Below, one piece after another: positions 1-7,105 of a DNA stretch of 9,677 nt (the first letter of the stretch is position 1; each line of letters begins with the position of its first letter). The stretch covers positions 1 to 9,677 of the forward strand of contig JANXTP010000387.1 of assembly GCA_025352345.1 (NCBI GenBank), given 5' to 3'. A model generated the notes under the pieces. The model searched no databases and was not told where the DNA came from. It was given only the letters and a program-made list of their open reading frames with translations. The DNA comes from Burkholderiales bacterium. Its GTDB lineage: Bacteria > Pseudomonadota > Gammaproteobacteria > Burkholderiales > Burkholderiaceae_C. A program made the translations under genes and the position numbers.

Positions 1-1136
1 GTCTGGCTGCTGAACTTGGGCTCGGGCACCTTCACGCTCAGCACGCAGCACAGGCCTTCGCGCATGTCGTCGCCGGTCACTTCGACCTTGGCCTTCTTCG
101 CCACCTCGGTGTCGTCGATGTACTTGTTGATTACCCGCGTCATCGCGGCGCGCAGGCCGGTCAGATGGGTGCCGCCGTCACGTTGCGGGATGTTGTTGGT
201 GAAACACAGCACGTTCTCGCTGTAGCCATCGTTCCACTGCATCGCCACGTCGGTCGTGATGGTCGTGCCCTGCTCGCTGACCTTCTCGCCAACGGCGCCG
301 AAGATCGTCGGGTGCAGCACCTTCTTGCCGGTGTTGACGTACTGCACGAAGCCCTTCACGCCGCCGGCGTAGGCGAAGGTGTCTTCCTTGTTGTTGCGCT
401 CGTCGACCAGCCGGATCTTCACGCCGTTGTTCAGGAAGCTCAGCTCGCGCAGTTTTTTCGCGATGATGTCGTAGTGGAAATCGATGTTCGAGAAGATTTC
501 CAGGTCAGGCAGGAAATGCACTTCGGTGCCACGCTTTTCGGTTTCGCCCGTCACGCGGAATGGAGACACCTCGAAGCCATCACGCATCTCGACCAGTCGG
601 TCTTGCGGAATGCCTTGCTTGAACTCCATGAAATGCGTTTTGCCGTCACGGCGCACCGTCAGGCGCAGCCATTTGCTCAGGCCGTTGACGCAGCTGACAC
701 CCACCCCGTGAAGACCACCCGACACCTTGTAGCTGTTCTGGTTGAACTTGCCGCCGGCATGCAGTTCGGTCAGTGCAATTTCAGCCGCACTGCGCTTGGG
801 CTCGTGCTTGTCGTCCATCTTGACGCCGGTCGGGATGCCACGGCCGTTGTCGGTGACGCTGATCGAGTTGTCGGAATGGATGGTCACCACAATGTCGTCA
901 CAGTGCCCAGCCAGCGACTCATCAATCGAGTTGTCGACCACTTCAAACACCAGGTGGTGCAGGCCGGTGCCATCGGAGGTGTCGCCGATGTACATACCCG
1001 GTCGCTTGCGGACCGCTTCAAGCCCTTCGAGGATCTGGATGCTGCCTTCACCGTAAGCGGCACTTTGTGCCGCATCGAAGGCGGCTTTGGCAGTCTTCTT
1101 TGCTGCGTCGTCAGACGGGTTCAGTGCTTCAGTCAT
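1..1136 (-). CDS. gyrB: DNA gyrase subunit B, N-terminal part (3' end beyond the left edge)
   Basis: GyrB is the ATPase subunit of DNA gyrase (A2B2), which introduces negative supercoils ahead of replication forks. The window holds the first 378 codons (of roughly 800 or more in the family). I checked the frame codon by codon along most of its length and found no stop or frameshift. GHKL ATPase motifs are clear: EVVDNS with E65 and N69 for Mg-ATP binding, DNGRGIP at 96-102, the ATP-lid GGLHGVG at 140-146, and QRDGGTHL at 318-325 in the transducer domain. The sequence stops at PKFSSQ, the beginning of the conserved QTK loop. The start is fixed at the ATG at 1136-1134 because an in-frame TGA lies just upstream (minus-strand codon at 1145-1143). 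The ribosome-binding site is weak (GTGAG). It follows dnaN by 90 bp, without recF between them. GyrB rather than ParE is favoured by the dnaA-dnaN context. Confidence 0.97.
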   Translation of the reverse strand, partial: MTEALNPSDDAAKKTAKAAFDAAQSAAYGEGSIQILEGLEAVRKRPGMYIGDTSDGTGLHHLVFEVVDNSIDESLAGHCDDIVVTIHSDNSISVTDNGRGIPTGVKMDDKHEPKRSAAEIALTELHAGGKFNQNSYKVSGGLHGVGVSCVNGLSKWLRLTVRRDGKTHFMEFKQGIPQDRLVEMRDGFEVSPFRVTGETEKRGTEVHFLPDLEIFSNIDFHYDIIAKKLRELSFLNNGVKIRLVDERNNKEDTFAYAGGVKGFVQYVNTGKKVLHPTIFGAVGEKVSEQGTTITTDVAMQWNDGYSENVLCFTNNIPQRDGGTHLTGLRAAMTRVINKYIDDTEVAKKAKVEVTGDDMREGLCCVLSVKVPEPKFSSQ

Positions 1137-1226
1137 CGAGATTCAAACTCACGGTTCGGCCGACTGCAGCTGCAGTGCGACCCTTCAACAAAATCTTGGT
1201 GTCCCTGGGTAGACCTGGGCGGGCGA

Positions 1227-2345
1227 TCAGATCCGCATCGGCATCACGACGTACTTGAACCCAGCCTGTTCAGGCACGGTGATCAGCACGCTGGAATTGG
1301 TGTCCTGCAGTTCGAGCTTGATCATCTCAGCGCTCATGTTGGACAGCGCGTCCATCAGGTAAGTGACGTTAAAACCGATCTCGATGGTGTCGCCACCGTA
1401 GTCAATCTCGATTTCTTCCTTGGCCTCTTCCTGCTCGGCATTGCTCGATGCAATGCGCAATGTGCCCGGCTCGATGTTGACGCGCACACCCTTGAACTTC
1501 TCGCTGGTCAGGATGGCAGCACGCTGCAGGCTGGACAGCAAGGGCGCACGTCCGAGCGTGATGTGGTTCTTGTGGTTCTTAGGGATCACGCGGTTGTAGT
1601 CCGGGAACTTGCCTTCGACCAGCTTGGTAACGAATTCCATGCCGCTGAAACTGAACTTTGCCTGGTTGCCGGCGAAGCGCAATTCGATGATGCTGTCTTC
1701 GTTGGCCTTGTCGTCCTTCAGCAGACGCTGCAACTCGAGCACGGTCTTGCGCGGCAGGATCACTTCCTGTTTCGGGATTTCGGTGTCGAGCGTGGCATGG
1801 GCCAGGGCGAGGCGGTGGCCGTCTGTTGCGACCAGTGTCAGCGTCTTGCCTTCGGCGACAAACAGGATGCCGTTCAGGTAATAACGGATGTCATGCACTG
1901 CCATCGCGAAGTGCACCTGGTTGATCAGGCTCTTCAGCGTGGCCTGCGGCACCTTGAACACCGGGCCAAAGTCGGCAGCTTCCTGCACCAGTGGAAAATC
2001 ATCGCTGGGCATGGTCTGCAGCGTGAAACGGCTCTTGCCGCCTTGCAGCGTCAGCTTGTTCTGGTTGGCGCTCAGCGTGACGATCTGATCGGCCGGCAGT
2101 GAACGCAGGATGTCGATCAGCTTGCGTGCGCCCACAGTGGTCGAGAAGCTCGCTGCGTCGCCATCGAAGGTGTCGCGGGTGCGCACCTGGATTTCGAGGT
2201 CCGAGGTCGTGAATTCGATCTCGCCACTGTTCTTGCGCAACAGCACGTTGGCGAGAATGGGCAAGGTGTGTCGGCGCTCCACGATGCCGGAGACCGATTG
2301 CAAGGCACTCAACAATTTTTCCTGCGCCGTCTTCAAGACAATCAT
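1227..2345 (-). CDS. dnaN: DNA polymerase III sliding clamp (beta subunit)
   Basis: The beta clamp is a ring-shaped homodimer that encircles DNA and tethers polymerase III and many repair factors. The protein is 372 residues, close to the usual length of about 366-375. The N-terminus MIVLKTAQEKLLSALQSVSG followed by IVERRHTLPILANVLLRK, and the C-terminus ending YVVMPMRI, are hallmark DnaN sequences. Three clamp domains of about 120 residues each fit the length. The ATG at 2345-2343 is preceded by GAGAGG (plus-strand 2351-2356) at 5-nt spacing, a good ribosome-binding site that fixes the start. The stop is TGA. It lies 226 bp downstream of dnaA and 90 bp upstream of gyrB, all in the same direction. 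Transcription could come from the dnaA promoter or from one in the gap; I could not find a convincing promoter there. Confidence 0.98.
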   Translation of the reverse strand: MIVLKTAQEKLLSALQSVSGIVERRHTLPILANVLLRKNSGEIEFTTSDLEIQVRTRDTFDGDAASFSTTVGARKLIDILRSLPADQIVTLSANQNKLTLQGGKSRFTLQTMPSDDFPLVQEAADFGPVFKVPQATLKSLINQVHFAMAVHDIRYYLNGILFVAEGKTLTLVATDGHRLALAHATLDTEIPKQEVILPRKTVLELQRLLKDDKANEDSIIELRFAGNQAKFSFSGMEFVTKLVEGKFPDYNRVIPKNHKNHITLGRAPLLSSLQRAAILTSEKFKGVRVNIEPGTLRIASSNAEQEEAKEEIEIDYGGDTIEIGFNVTYLMDALSNMSAEMIKLELQDTNSSVLITVPEQAGFKYVVMPMRI

Positions 2346-2571
2346 GTGAACCTCTCAAATTAGCCGTAGTAGTAGGGGTCTCTTTTTTCTGTGCACAACC
2401 CATTTTCTGCCTATACATCAACCATTTAGCAGTGGACCAACCCTGTGCGCTGATGCTCTTGATCCTTGGGAGTCAGGTACAACAACTTTCCGATTTGGCA
2501 AACCGGTGTGGACAACCCCTTCTTGTGCCGACGTTGTCCCCAGTGTTGTGCCTTGACAGAAGTTCAAAGGC
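2346..2571. other. dnaA-dnaN intergenic region with degenerate DnaA-box-like sites
   Basis: This 226-bp gap has no credible gene. Its dnaN-proximal half is visibly more AT-rich than its surroundings, with T-rich runs around 2381-2412. It contains three 9-mers resembling the DnaA box TTATNCACA: TTGTGCACA (minus strand, 2390-2398, one mismatch), TTGTCCACA (minus strand, 2507-2515, one mismatch) and TTGTCCCCA (plus strand, 2534-2542, two mismatches). In many bacteria this gap is part of oriC. Here it is only a candidate, because none of the boxes is perfect. I could not assign a dnaN promoter or a dnaA terminator within it with confidence. Confidence 0.45.
2507..2542. repeat. Inverted pair of DnaA-box-like sites
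   Basis: GTGGACAAC at 2508-2516 and GTTGTCCCC at 2533-2541 are inverted copies matching at 8 of 9 positions, separated by 16 bp. Each arm overlaps a degenerate DnaA box: TTGTCCACA on the minus strand and TTGTCCCCA on the plus strand. No T-tract follows either arm, so an intrinsic terminator is unlikely. Paired DnaA binding sites fit the position just downstream of dnaA, but this is inference from the motif alone. Confidence 0.35.
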
Positions 2572-4014
2572 TCAGCCTTTCAGCGTCTGTTCCAGCACGT
2601 GCAACTGCTGATTCAACTCAGGGTTCTTCTGCCGTTCGGCAGAAATCTTGCGCACCGCATGCAGCACGGTGGTGTGGTCGCGACCGCCAAACAGCTCACC
2701 GATTTCCGGCAGGCTCTTTTGCGTCATTTCCTTGGCCAGGTACATCGCGATCTGGCGCGGCCGTGCGATGCTGGCTGGGCGCTTCTTTGAGTACATGTCG
2801 GCGATCTTGATCTTGTAGAAGTCGGCCACCGTCTTTTGGATGTTTTCGACACCGATCTGCCGGTTCTGGATCGACAGCAGGTCTTTCAGCGCGTCGCGGG
2901 CCAGCGCGATGCTGATGTCCTTCTGGCTGAAGCGCGAATAGGCCAGAATCTTGCGCAGCGCTCCTTCGAGCTCGCGCACATTGGCACGCACATTCTTCGC
3001 GACGAAGAAGGCCACGTCCTCTGGCATCGGCGTGCCCTCGCCATCGGCTTTCTTCATCAGGATCGCCACGCGCATTTCCAACTCGGGGGGCTCGATGGCC
3101 ACCGTCAGCCCGGCGTCGAAGCGCGAGGTCAGCCGCTCGTCGATGTCGACCAGTCCCTTTGGGTAGGTGTCGCTGGTCATGATGATGTGGGCCTTCTTCG
3201 CCAACAGCGCTTCGAAGGCGTTGAAGAACTCTTCCTGGGTGCGCTCCTTGCCGGCAAAGAACTGCACATCGTCGATCAGCAGCAGATCGAGCGAGTGGTA
3301 CTTGGCCTTCAACTCGTCGAAAGTCTTGCGCTGGTAGTTCTTGACCACGTCGGTGATGAACTGCTCAGCGTGCAGGTACAGCACCCGCGCATCGGGCCGG
3401 TCGGCCAGCAAGGCATTGCCCACCGCATTCATCAGGTGGGTTTTGCCCAGGCCGACGCCGCCATAAATGAACAGCGGGTTGTACATCTGCCCGGGCGCCC
3501 CGGCCACATGCAAGGCCGCGGTGCGCGCCATCTGGTTGGCGCGGCCTGGCACAAAGTTCGAGAACGTCAGCCCAAGGTTGAGCCGGTGACGCGATGGCGC
3601 TGCTGCCGCGCTTGCGGAGGGTGCCTGCGTCACGCCATTGACCGCCGCAAGCACGGGATGCGAGGGCGCAACCCGCGGCGCGGGCGACATGGATCCGCCA
3701 ATAGGCAAAGGCGAGTGGCTGGCCGGTGTGCTCAGCGCGGCCGCGCGAACCATCTCGTCACGAGGCGCCAAGTTGATTTCCAGCCGCACCGGTTTGCCAG
3801 CCAGTTCGGACAGCACCGCCTCGATGCGGCCACCGTATTGGTTGCGGATCCAATCGAGTTTGAAGCGATTCGGCACCCATAGGCTCGCGACCGCCCCGGC
3901 AGCGCCGTCGAACACCGTGGCAGCCTGCAGCGGGCGGATCCAGGTGTTGAACTGTTGTTCGGGCAATTCGGCGGCGAGTCGCTCGCAGCCGCGTTGCCAA
4001 AGGTCTTCGGTCAT
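2572..4014 (-). CDS. dnaA: Chromosomal replication initiator protein DnaA
   Basis: DnaA is the AAA+ ATPase that binds DnaA boxes, melts oriC and recruits the helicase. From the ATG at 4014 the protein is 480 residues. Domain I starts MTEDLWQRGCERLAAELPEQ. An Ala/Ser/Pro-rich linker (about residues 90-140) is domain II. The AAA+ core has Walker A GGVGLGKTHL at 185-194, Walker B LLIDDVQFF with Asp pair 248-249, sensor-1-like IIMTSD, and the SRFDAGL box VII region. Domain IV has the DnaA signature with D446, H447, T448 and T449, the DNA-binding helix-turn-helix. An upstream in-frame GTG at 4029 would add five residues, but the ATG matches the usual family start; neither has a strong ribosome-binding site. 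The stop is TGA. A perfect DnaA box lies 63 bp upstream of the start, consistent with autoregulation. dnaN follows in the same direction. Confidence 0.97.
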   Translation of the reverse strand: MTEDLWQRGCERLAAELPEQQFNTWIRPLQAATVFDGAAGAVASLWVPNRFKLDWIRNQYGGRIEAVLSELAGKPVRLEINLAPRDEMVRAAALSTPASHSPLPIGGSMSPAPRVAPSHPVLAAVNGVTQAPSASAAAAPSRHRLNLGLTFSNFVPGRANQMARTAALHVAGAPGQMYNPLFIYGGVGLGKTHLMNAVGNALLADRPDARVLYLHAEQFITDVVKNYQRKTFDELKAKYHSLDLLLIDDVQFFAGKERTQEEFFNAFEALLAKKAHIIMTSDTYPKGLVDIDERLTSRFDAGLTVAIEPPELEMRVAILMKKADGEGTPMPEDVAFFVAKNVRANVRELEGALRKILAYSRFSQKDISIALARDALKDLLSIQNRQIGVENIQKTVADFYKIKIADMYSKKRPASIARPRQIAMYLAKEMTQKSLPEIGELFGGRDHTTVLHAVRKISAERQKNPELNQQLHVLEQTLKG

Positions 4015-4076
4015 GTTGTGAAGAACCACGCTTTCAAGGCTGCTTAGTCTATCTGAAAGGCACCGGGGAAAGGGAG

Positions 4077-4085
4077 TTATCCACA
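4077..4085 (+). promoter_or_regulatory. Perfect DnaA box upstream of dnaA
   Basis: TTATCCACA matches the DnaA-box consensus exactly. It lies 63 bp upstream of the dnaA start codon and 76 bp upstream of the rpmH -35 element. It could serve in dnaA autorepression, in origin function, or both. It is the only perfect match I found in either gap flanking dnaA. Confidence 0.75.
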
Positions 4086-4160
4086 GATTGGAAACGCAGA
4101 TTCATGTGCGGGCAGCGGCCCCTTGTGAACGCAGTGGGCGCAATCCCCGCTCAATCACTT

Positions 4161-4189
4161 TTGACGGCGGGCCGGTTTCTTGGTTTAAT
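4161..4189 (+). promoter_or_regulatory. Sigma70-type promoter for the rpmH-rnpA-yidD-yidC cluster
   Basis: TTGACG (4161-4166) and TTTAAT (4184-4189) are separated by exactly 17 bp; each hexamer differs from consensus by one base. The expected start near 4196 gives a leader of about 164 nt before rpmH. It reads away from dnaA. This is the best promoter match in the window and suits a highly expressed ribosomal-protein gene. Confidence 0.65.
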
Positions 4190-4359
4190 CCTTCGTTGTT
4201 TTGCCAACGCGTGGGCCAGGTTGACGGGCATGGCCTTTCTGATCCGGCTAGAGCTCAGGCCCCTGGATGGCACATTGTGCTGACCCTGCGCACGGCGCCG
4301 ACCCACCACCGCCTTTGCGCCTCGGCGACCAGGCAACGTCATTTCTCTTTGGATATGTC

Positions 4360-4494
4360 ATGAAACGCACTTACCAAGCCTCCAAGACCCGCCGCGCCCG
4401 CACCCACGGCTTTCTGGTTCGCATGAAGACTCGCGGCGGTCGCGCGATCATCAATGCCCGTCGCGCCAAGGGCCGCAAGCGCCTCGCGGTCTGA
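4360..4494 (+). CDS. rpmH: 50S ribosomal protein bL34
   Basis: bL34 is a very small, highly basic protein of the large ribosomal subunit. The 44-residue product starts MKRTYQASKTRRARTHGFLV and ends GRKRLAV, matching the family across its whole length, with the usual R/K-rich composition. The ATG at 4360 is preceded by GGAT at 4351-4354, a usable ribosome-binding site. In-frame codons extend upstream to an ATG at 4267, but that would add a non-family N-terminus and is rejected. It is the first gene of the conserved cluster, with rnpA starting 34 bp downstream, and is driven by the promoter at 4161-4189. The stop is TGA. Confidence 0.98.
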   Translation: MKRTYQASKTRRARTHGFLVRMKTRGGRAIINARRAKGRKRLAV

Positions 4495-4528
4495 GTTCAA
4501 GCCCTCGCCTGATCGCAGGCAGCGCACG

Positions 4529-5008
4529 GTGAGCGCACCGCGAATCGCCGTGCCCCGCGCCCTGACACAAGCCAGCGACTTCACCCAGGTGCTCAATGCG
4601 CCGCCCCGTGCGCGCACGGCGCACTTCGTGGTTCACCATTTGCCGCGTCGGCCCTCAGCCGGGGGAAAAGTCGTTTTAGCCCCCGGTGCAGCAAACTTGT
4701 CAACAGCGACCACCCCCGTGCTTTCCCTGCCTGTGGACGAATTGCCGGGAACAGGTCTCTGGCTCGGTCTGGTGGTGCCGAAACGGCATGCCAGGCGCGC
4801 TGTCACACGCACGTTGCTCAAGCGGCGCATCCGTGCGGCGGTTGCCACGACGGCGGCGGCGCTCGCGCCCGGTTTGTGGGTCGTTCGGCTGCGCACGCCG
4901 TTCGACCGCAGAGAATTCATCAGTGCTGCCTCTGAGCGGCTGGCCAGTGCTGCCAGCGACGAACTGGCAATGTTGATGGCTGCGGCGATCGCTCGCAGTC
5001 CGCGATGA
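4529..5008 (+). CDS. rnpA: Ribonuclease P protein component
   Basis: RnpA is the basic protein cofactor of RNase P, which matures the 5' ends of tRNAs. From the GTG at 4529 it is 159 residues. The N-terminal pattern ALTQASDFTQVL and RTAHFVVHH matches the usual start of RnpA, and the RNA-binding helix reads KRHARRAVTRTLLKRRIR (85-102). Within it the usually conserved Asn of the R-N-x-x-K-R motif is Thr95. A Pro/Ala/Gly-rich stretch of about 35 residues lies between the first strand and the LGLVVPKR segment. The start is uncertain: ATG 4454 would overlap rpmH by 41 bp and add 25 residues, while GTG 4550 would shorten it by seven. GTG 4529 has AGG at 4517-4519 and leaves the family N-terminus intact. 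The stop overlaps the yidD start by 4 bp (ATGA). Confidence 0.9.
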   Translation: MSAPRIAVPRALTQASDFTQVLNAPPRARTAHFVVHHLPRRPSAGGKVVLAPGAANLSTATTPVLSLPVDELPGTGLWLGLVVPKRHARRAVTRTLLKRRIRAAVATTAAALAPGLWVVRLRTPFDRREFISAASERLASAASDELAMLMAAAIARSPR

Positions 5009-5334
5009 ACAGTCAAGCTGCACCATGCGCCCCCCGCTCCGCCATCCAGCGGGCGCTGATCGGGGTGGTCAAGTTCTATCGGCTGATGCTCAGCCCCTGG
5101 CTGGGTTCGGTGTGTCGTTTCGAGCCGACCTGTTCGACCTATGCGCTGGCCGCGCTTGAAACCCATGGTGCAAGCACAGGCGCCTACTTGAGCGCCCGAC
5201 GCCTGCTGCGCTGCCATCCCTGGTGCGCCGGCGGCTGTGATCCGGTGCCCCCCCTCGTTCCATCTCCCCGGCCATTGCGCCTTCGGCAACGCCTTTGCCT
5301 GCGGACCTCCTCGAAAAGAACCTGTCATGACTGA
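5005..5334 (+). CDS. yidD: Membrane protein insertion efficiency factor YidD
   Basis: YidD is a small inner-membrane-associated protein that assists YidC-dependent insertion of membrane proteins. The family core is complete: YRLMLSP (25-31), CRFEPTCSTYA (37-47), HGASTG (54-59) and RCHPWCAGGCDPVP (69-82). At 109 residues it is longer than the common 70-90. The extra C-terminal residues (83-109) are Pro/Arg/Leu-rich and show no family pattern. The ATG at 5005 overlaps the rnpA stop as ATGA, suggesting translational coupling. Its own TGA stop lies 8 bp inside yidC, so the three genes are locked together. Confidence 0.93.
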   Translation: MNSQAAPCAPRSAIQRALIGVVKFYRLMLSPWLGSVCRFEPTCSTYALAALETHGASTGAYLSARRLLRCHPWCAGGCDPVPPLVPSPRPLRLRQRLCLRTSSKRTCHD

Positions 5335-7054
5335 AATGCGCCGCACCCTGCTGTGGGTGGTGTTCTCCATGTCGCTCGTCCTGTTGTGGGATGCCTGGAA
5401 CAAGCACAACGGTCAGCCGTCGATGTTCAGCCCGCCGAAGGCCAGCGCCCCCGCGGCGACCGGCCGGGCACCAGCCAACCCGCCCGGCAGCAAGGCTGCA
5501 ACGGCCAGCGCAGTGCCCAGCGCTGCCGGTATGGCTGCGGTCGCGCCCGGCGTGGTGCCTGTCACGGCGCCAGCGGCGACCGATGCCGTCGCCCTGTCGC
5601 AGAAGATCGACATCACCACCGACCTGGTCAAGGCCACCGTCGACACCGTGGGCGGCTCAATGGTGCGCCTCGAACTGCTCAAGCAGATCGACCACATCGA
5701 CCACGACAAGAAAGTGGTGCTGTTCGACGAGTCCACCAGCCGCTTGTACAAGGCCCAGACCGGGCTGATCGCGGCCGCAGGTGGCCCGGCATTGCCGAAT
5801 CACCTGACGGTGTTCAACCTGCTGGCTGGCGATCGCGCGCTGAGGGACGGCCAGGACACACTGGACGTGATCTTCGAGTCGCCGGAGATCGGCGGCGTCA
5901 AGCTGCGCAAGACCTACACCTTCCACCGCGACAGCTATGTGGTCGGTGTGAAGCATGAAGTGGTCAACGACGCCGCCACCCCGGTGACGCCGCAGGTGTA
6001 CTTCCAGTTCCTGCGCGACGGCAACGCGCCGGCCGGTGAGTCGAGCTTCTATTTCACCTTCACCGGCCCGGCGATCTACACCGACGCTGCCAAGTTCAAG
6101 AAGATCGATTTCAAGGCCATCGAAAAGCGCGGCCCGAGCGACAAGCCCGACCACGACACGGCGGCCGACAACGGCTGGATCGCGATGGTGCAGCACTACT
6201 TTGCGAGCGCCTGGCTGCTCGGCGCCAGCACCGACGACAAGCGCCCGCGCGAGTTCTTCACCCGCAAGGTCGATGCCAACCAGTACGCCGTCGGCATGAT
6301 CGTGCCGCTGGGCGAGCTGGCACCGGGCGCCACGCAAACGCTCGACGCCCGCCTCTTTGCCGGCCCCCAGGAAGAAAACAAGCTGAGCCAGCTGGCGCCA
6401 GGTCTGGAGCTGGTCAAGGACTATGGCTGGCTGACCATCCTGTCGAAGCCGCTGTTCTGGCTGCTGACCCAGCTGCACACGCTGATCGGCAACTGGGGTT
6501 GGGCGATCGTCGGTCTGGTGGTGCTGCTGAAGATCGCTTTTTACTGGCTCAACGCAACCGCCTACCGCTCGATGGCAAAGATGAAGGCCGTGGGCCCGAA
6601 GGTGGCCGAGATGCGCGAGCGGCTGAAGGACAAGCCGCAGCAGATGCAGCAGGAAATGATGCGCATCTAACGCGAAGAGAAGGTCAACCCGCTCGGCGGT
6701 TGCCTGCCGATCTTCGTGCAGATGCCGTTCTTCATTGCGCTGTACTGGGTGTTGCTGGCCAGCGTCGAGATGCGCAACGCGCCGTGGATTGGCTGGGTCG
6801 CCGACCTGTCGGCCAAGGACCCGTACTTCATCCTGCCGGTGCTGATGACCGCGACCAGTCTGCTGCAGACCTGGCTGAACCCGACCCCGGCCGACCCGAT
6901 GCAGGCCAAGATGATGTGGATCATGCCGCTGGTGTTCTCGGTGATGTTCTTCGTGTTTCCGGCCGGCCTGGTGCTGTACTGGTTGACCAACAACATCCTG
7001 TCGATCGCCCAGCAGTACGCGATCAACAAGCAACTGGGCGTGCTCGGCAAGTAG
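5327..7054 (+). pseudogene. yidC: Membrane protein insertase YidC, interrupted by an in-frame TAA at 6668-6670
   Basis: YidC (Oxa1 family) inserts proteins into the inner membrane, alone or with SecYEG. The full frame would encode 575 residues. An N-terminal anchor (about residues 5-21) is followed by an Ala/Pro-rich linker and the periplasmic beta-rich P1 domain. The second transmembrane segment has K402 at the position of the groove Arg of the E. coli protein. The cytoplasmic hairpin and the remaining transmembrane segments follow, ending QYAINKQLGVLGK. Codon 448 is TAA, placed within QEMMRI-stop-REEKVNPLGGCLP, where relatives have Tyr (E. coli EMMALYKAEKVNPLGG). The frame is intact on both sides. 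As written, only 447 residues are made, lacking most of the insertase core. A TAC-to-TAA base change or sequencing error explains it fully. No convincing ribosome-binding site precedes the in-frame ATG at 6716. The true stop is TAG. Confidence 0.93.
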
Positions 7055-7105
7055 CCCACCCCCGGCGCGGCCCCGGCAGCGGGGGCATCACGGAGAATGC
7101 CCGGC

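Larger units (their letters stand above)
4015..4359. other. dnaA-rpmH divergent intergenic region, candidate oriC side
   Basis: This 345-bp gap separates minus-strand dnaA from plus-strand rpmH and must hold both upstream control regions. It contains one perfect DnaA box (4077-4085) and a strong rpmH promoter (4161-4189). The remainder, about 4190-4359, is the rpmH leader. The strand switch here puts genes on both sides in the leading-strand orientation if forks start in this gap, which is typical of oriC. Only one perfect box is present and no long AT-rich unwinding element is evident, so assigning oriC here is tentative. No credible ORF is specific to the gap. A weak TAGACT at 4046-4051 (minus strand) is the best -10 candidate for dnaA, but it has no good -35. 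Confidence 0.5.

Noticed and set aside
1163..1176. Palindrome ACTGCAGCTGCAGT upstream of gyrB
   Set aside because: A short repetitive CTGCAG tandem that occurs readily by chance in GC-rich DNA; no supporting promoter or operator context seen.
165..2102. A 645-codon plus-strand open frame opposite gyrB and dnaN
   Set aside because: It runs antisense through two unmistakable genes, crosses their boundary, and its composition (His, Val, Asp, Gln rich) is typical of the antisense frame of GC-rich coding DNA.
2836..3882. A 348-codon plus-strand open frame opposite dnaA
   Set aside because: Antisense to the conserved AAA+ core of dnaA; no family resemblance.
4221..4249. Second TTGACG at 4221-4226 as another rpmH promoter
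   Set aside because: The sequence 17 bp downstream is CCGGCT, which does not resemble a -10 element.
5657..7033. A 458-codon minus-strand open frame opposite yidC, spanning the TAA
   Set aside because: Antisense shadow with no recognisable family pattern; the yidC frame on the other strand is conserved on both sides of the stop.
6716..7054. Separate small gene for the YidC C-terminal half starting at the internal ATG
   Set aside because: The conserved segment REEKVNPLGGCLP lies upstream of this ATG in the same frame, and no ribosome-binding site precedes it; it is the continuation of yidC.
7064..7086. GC-rich hairpin between yidC and mnmE as a terminator
   Set aside because: The stem is only about 5 bp, no T-tract follows, and the gap is short, so read-through into mnmE is more likely.
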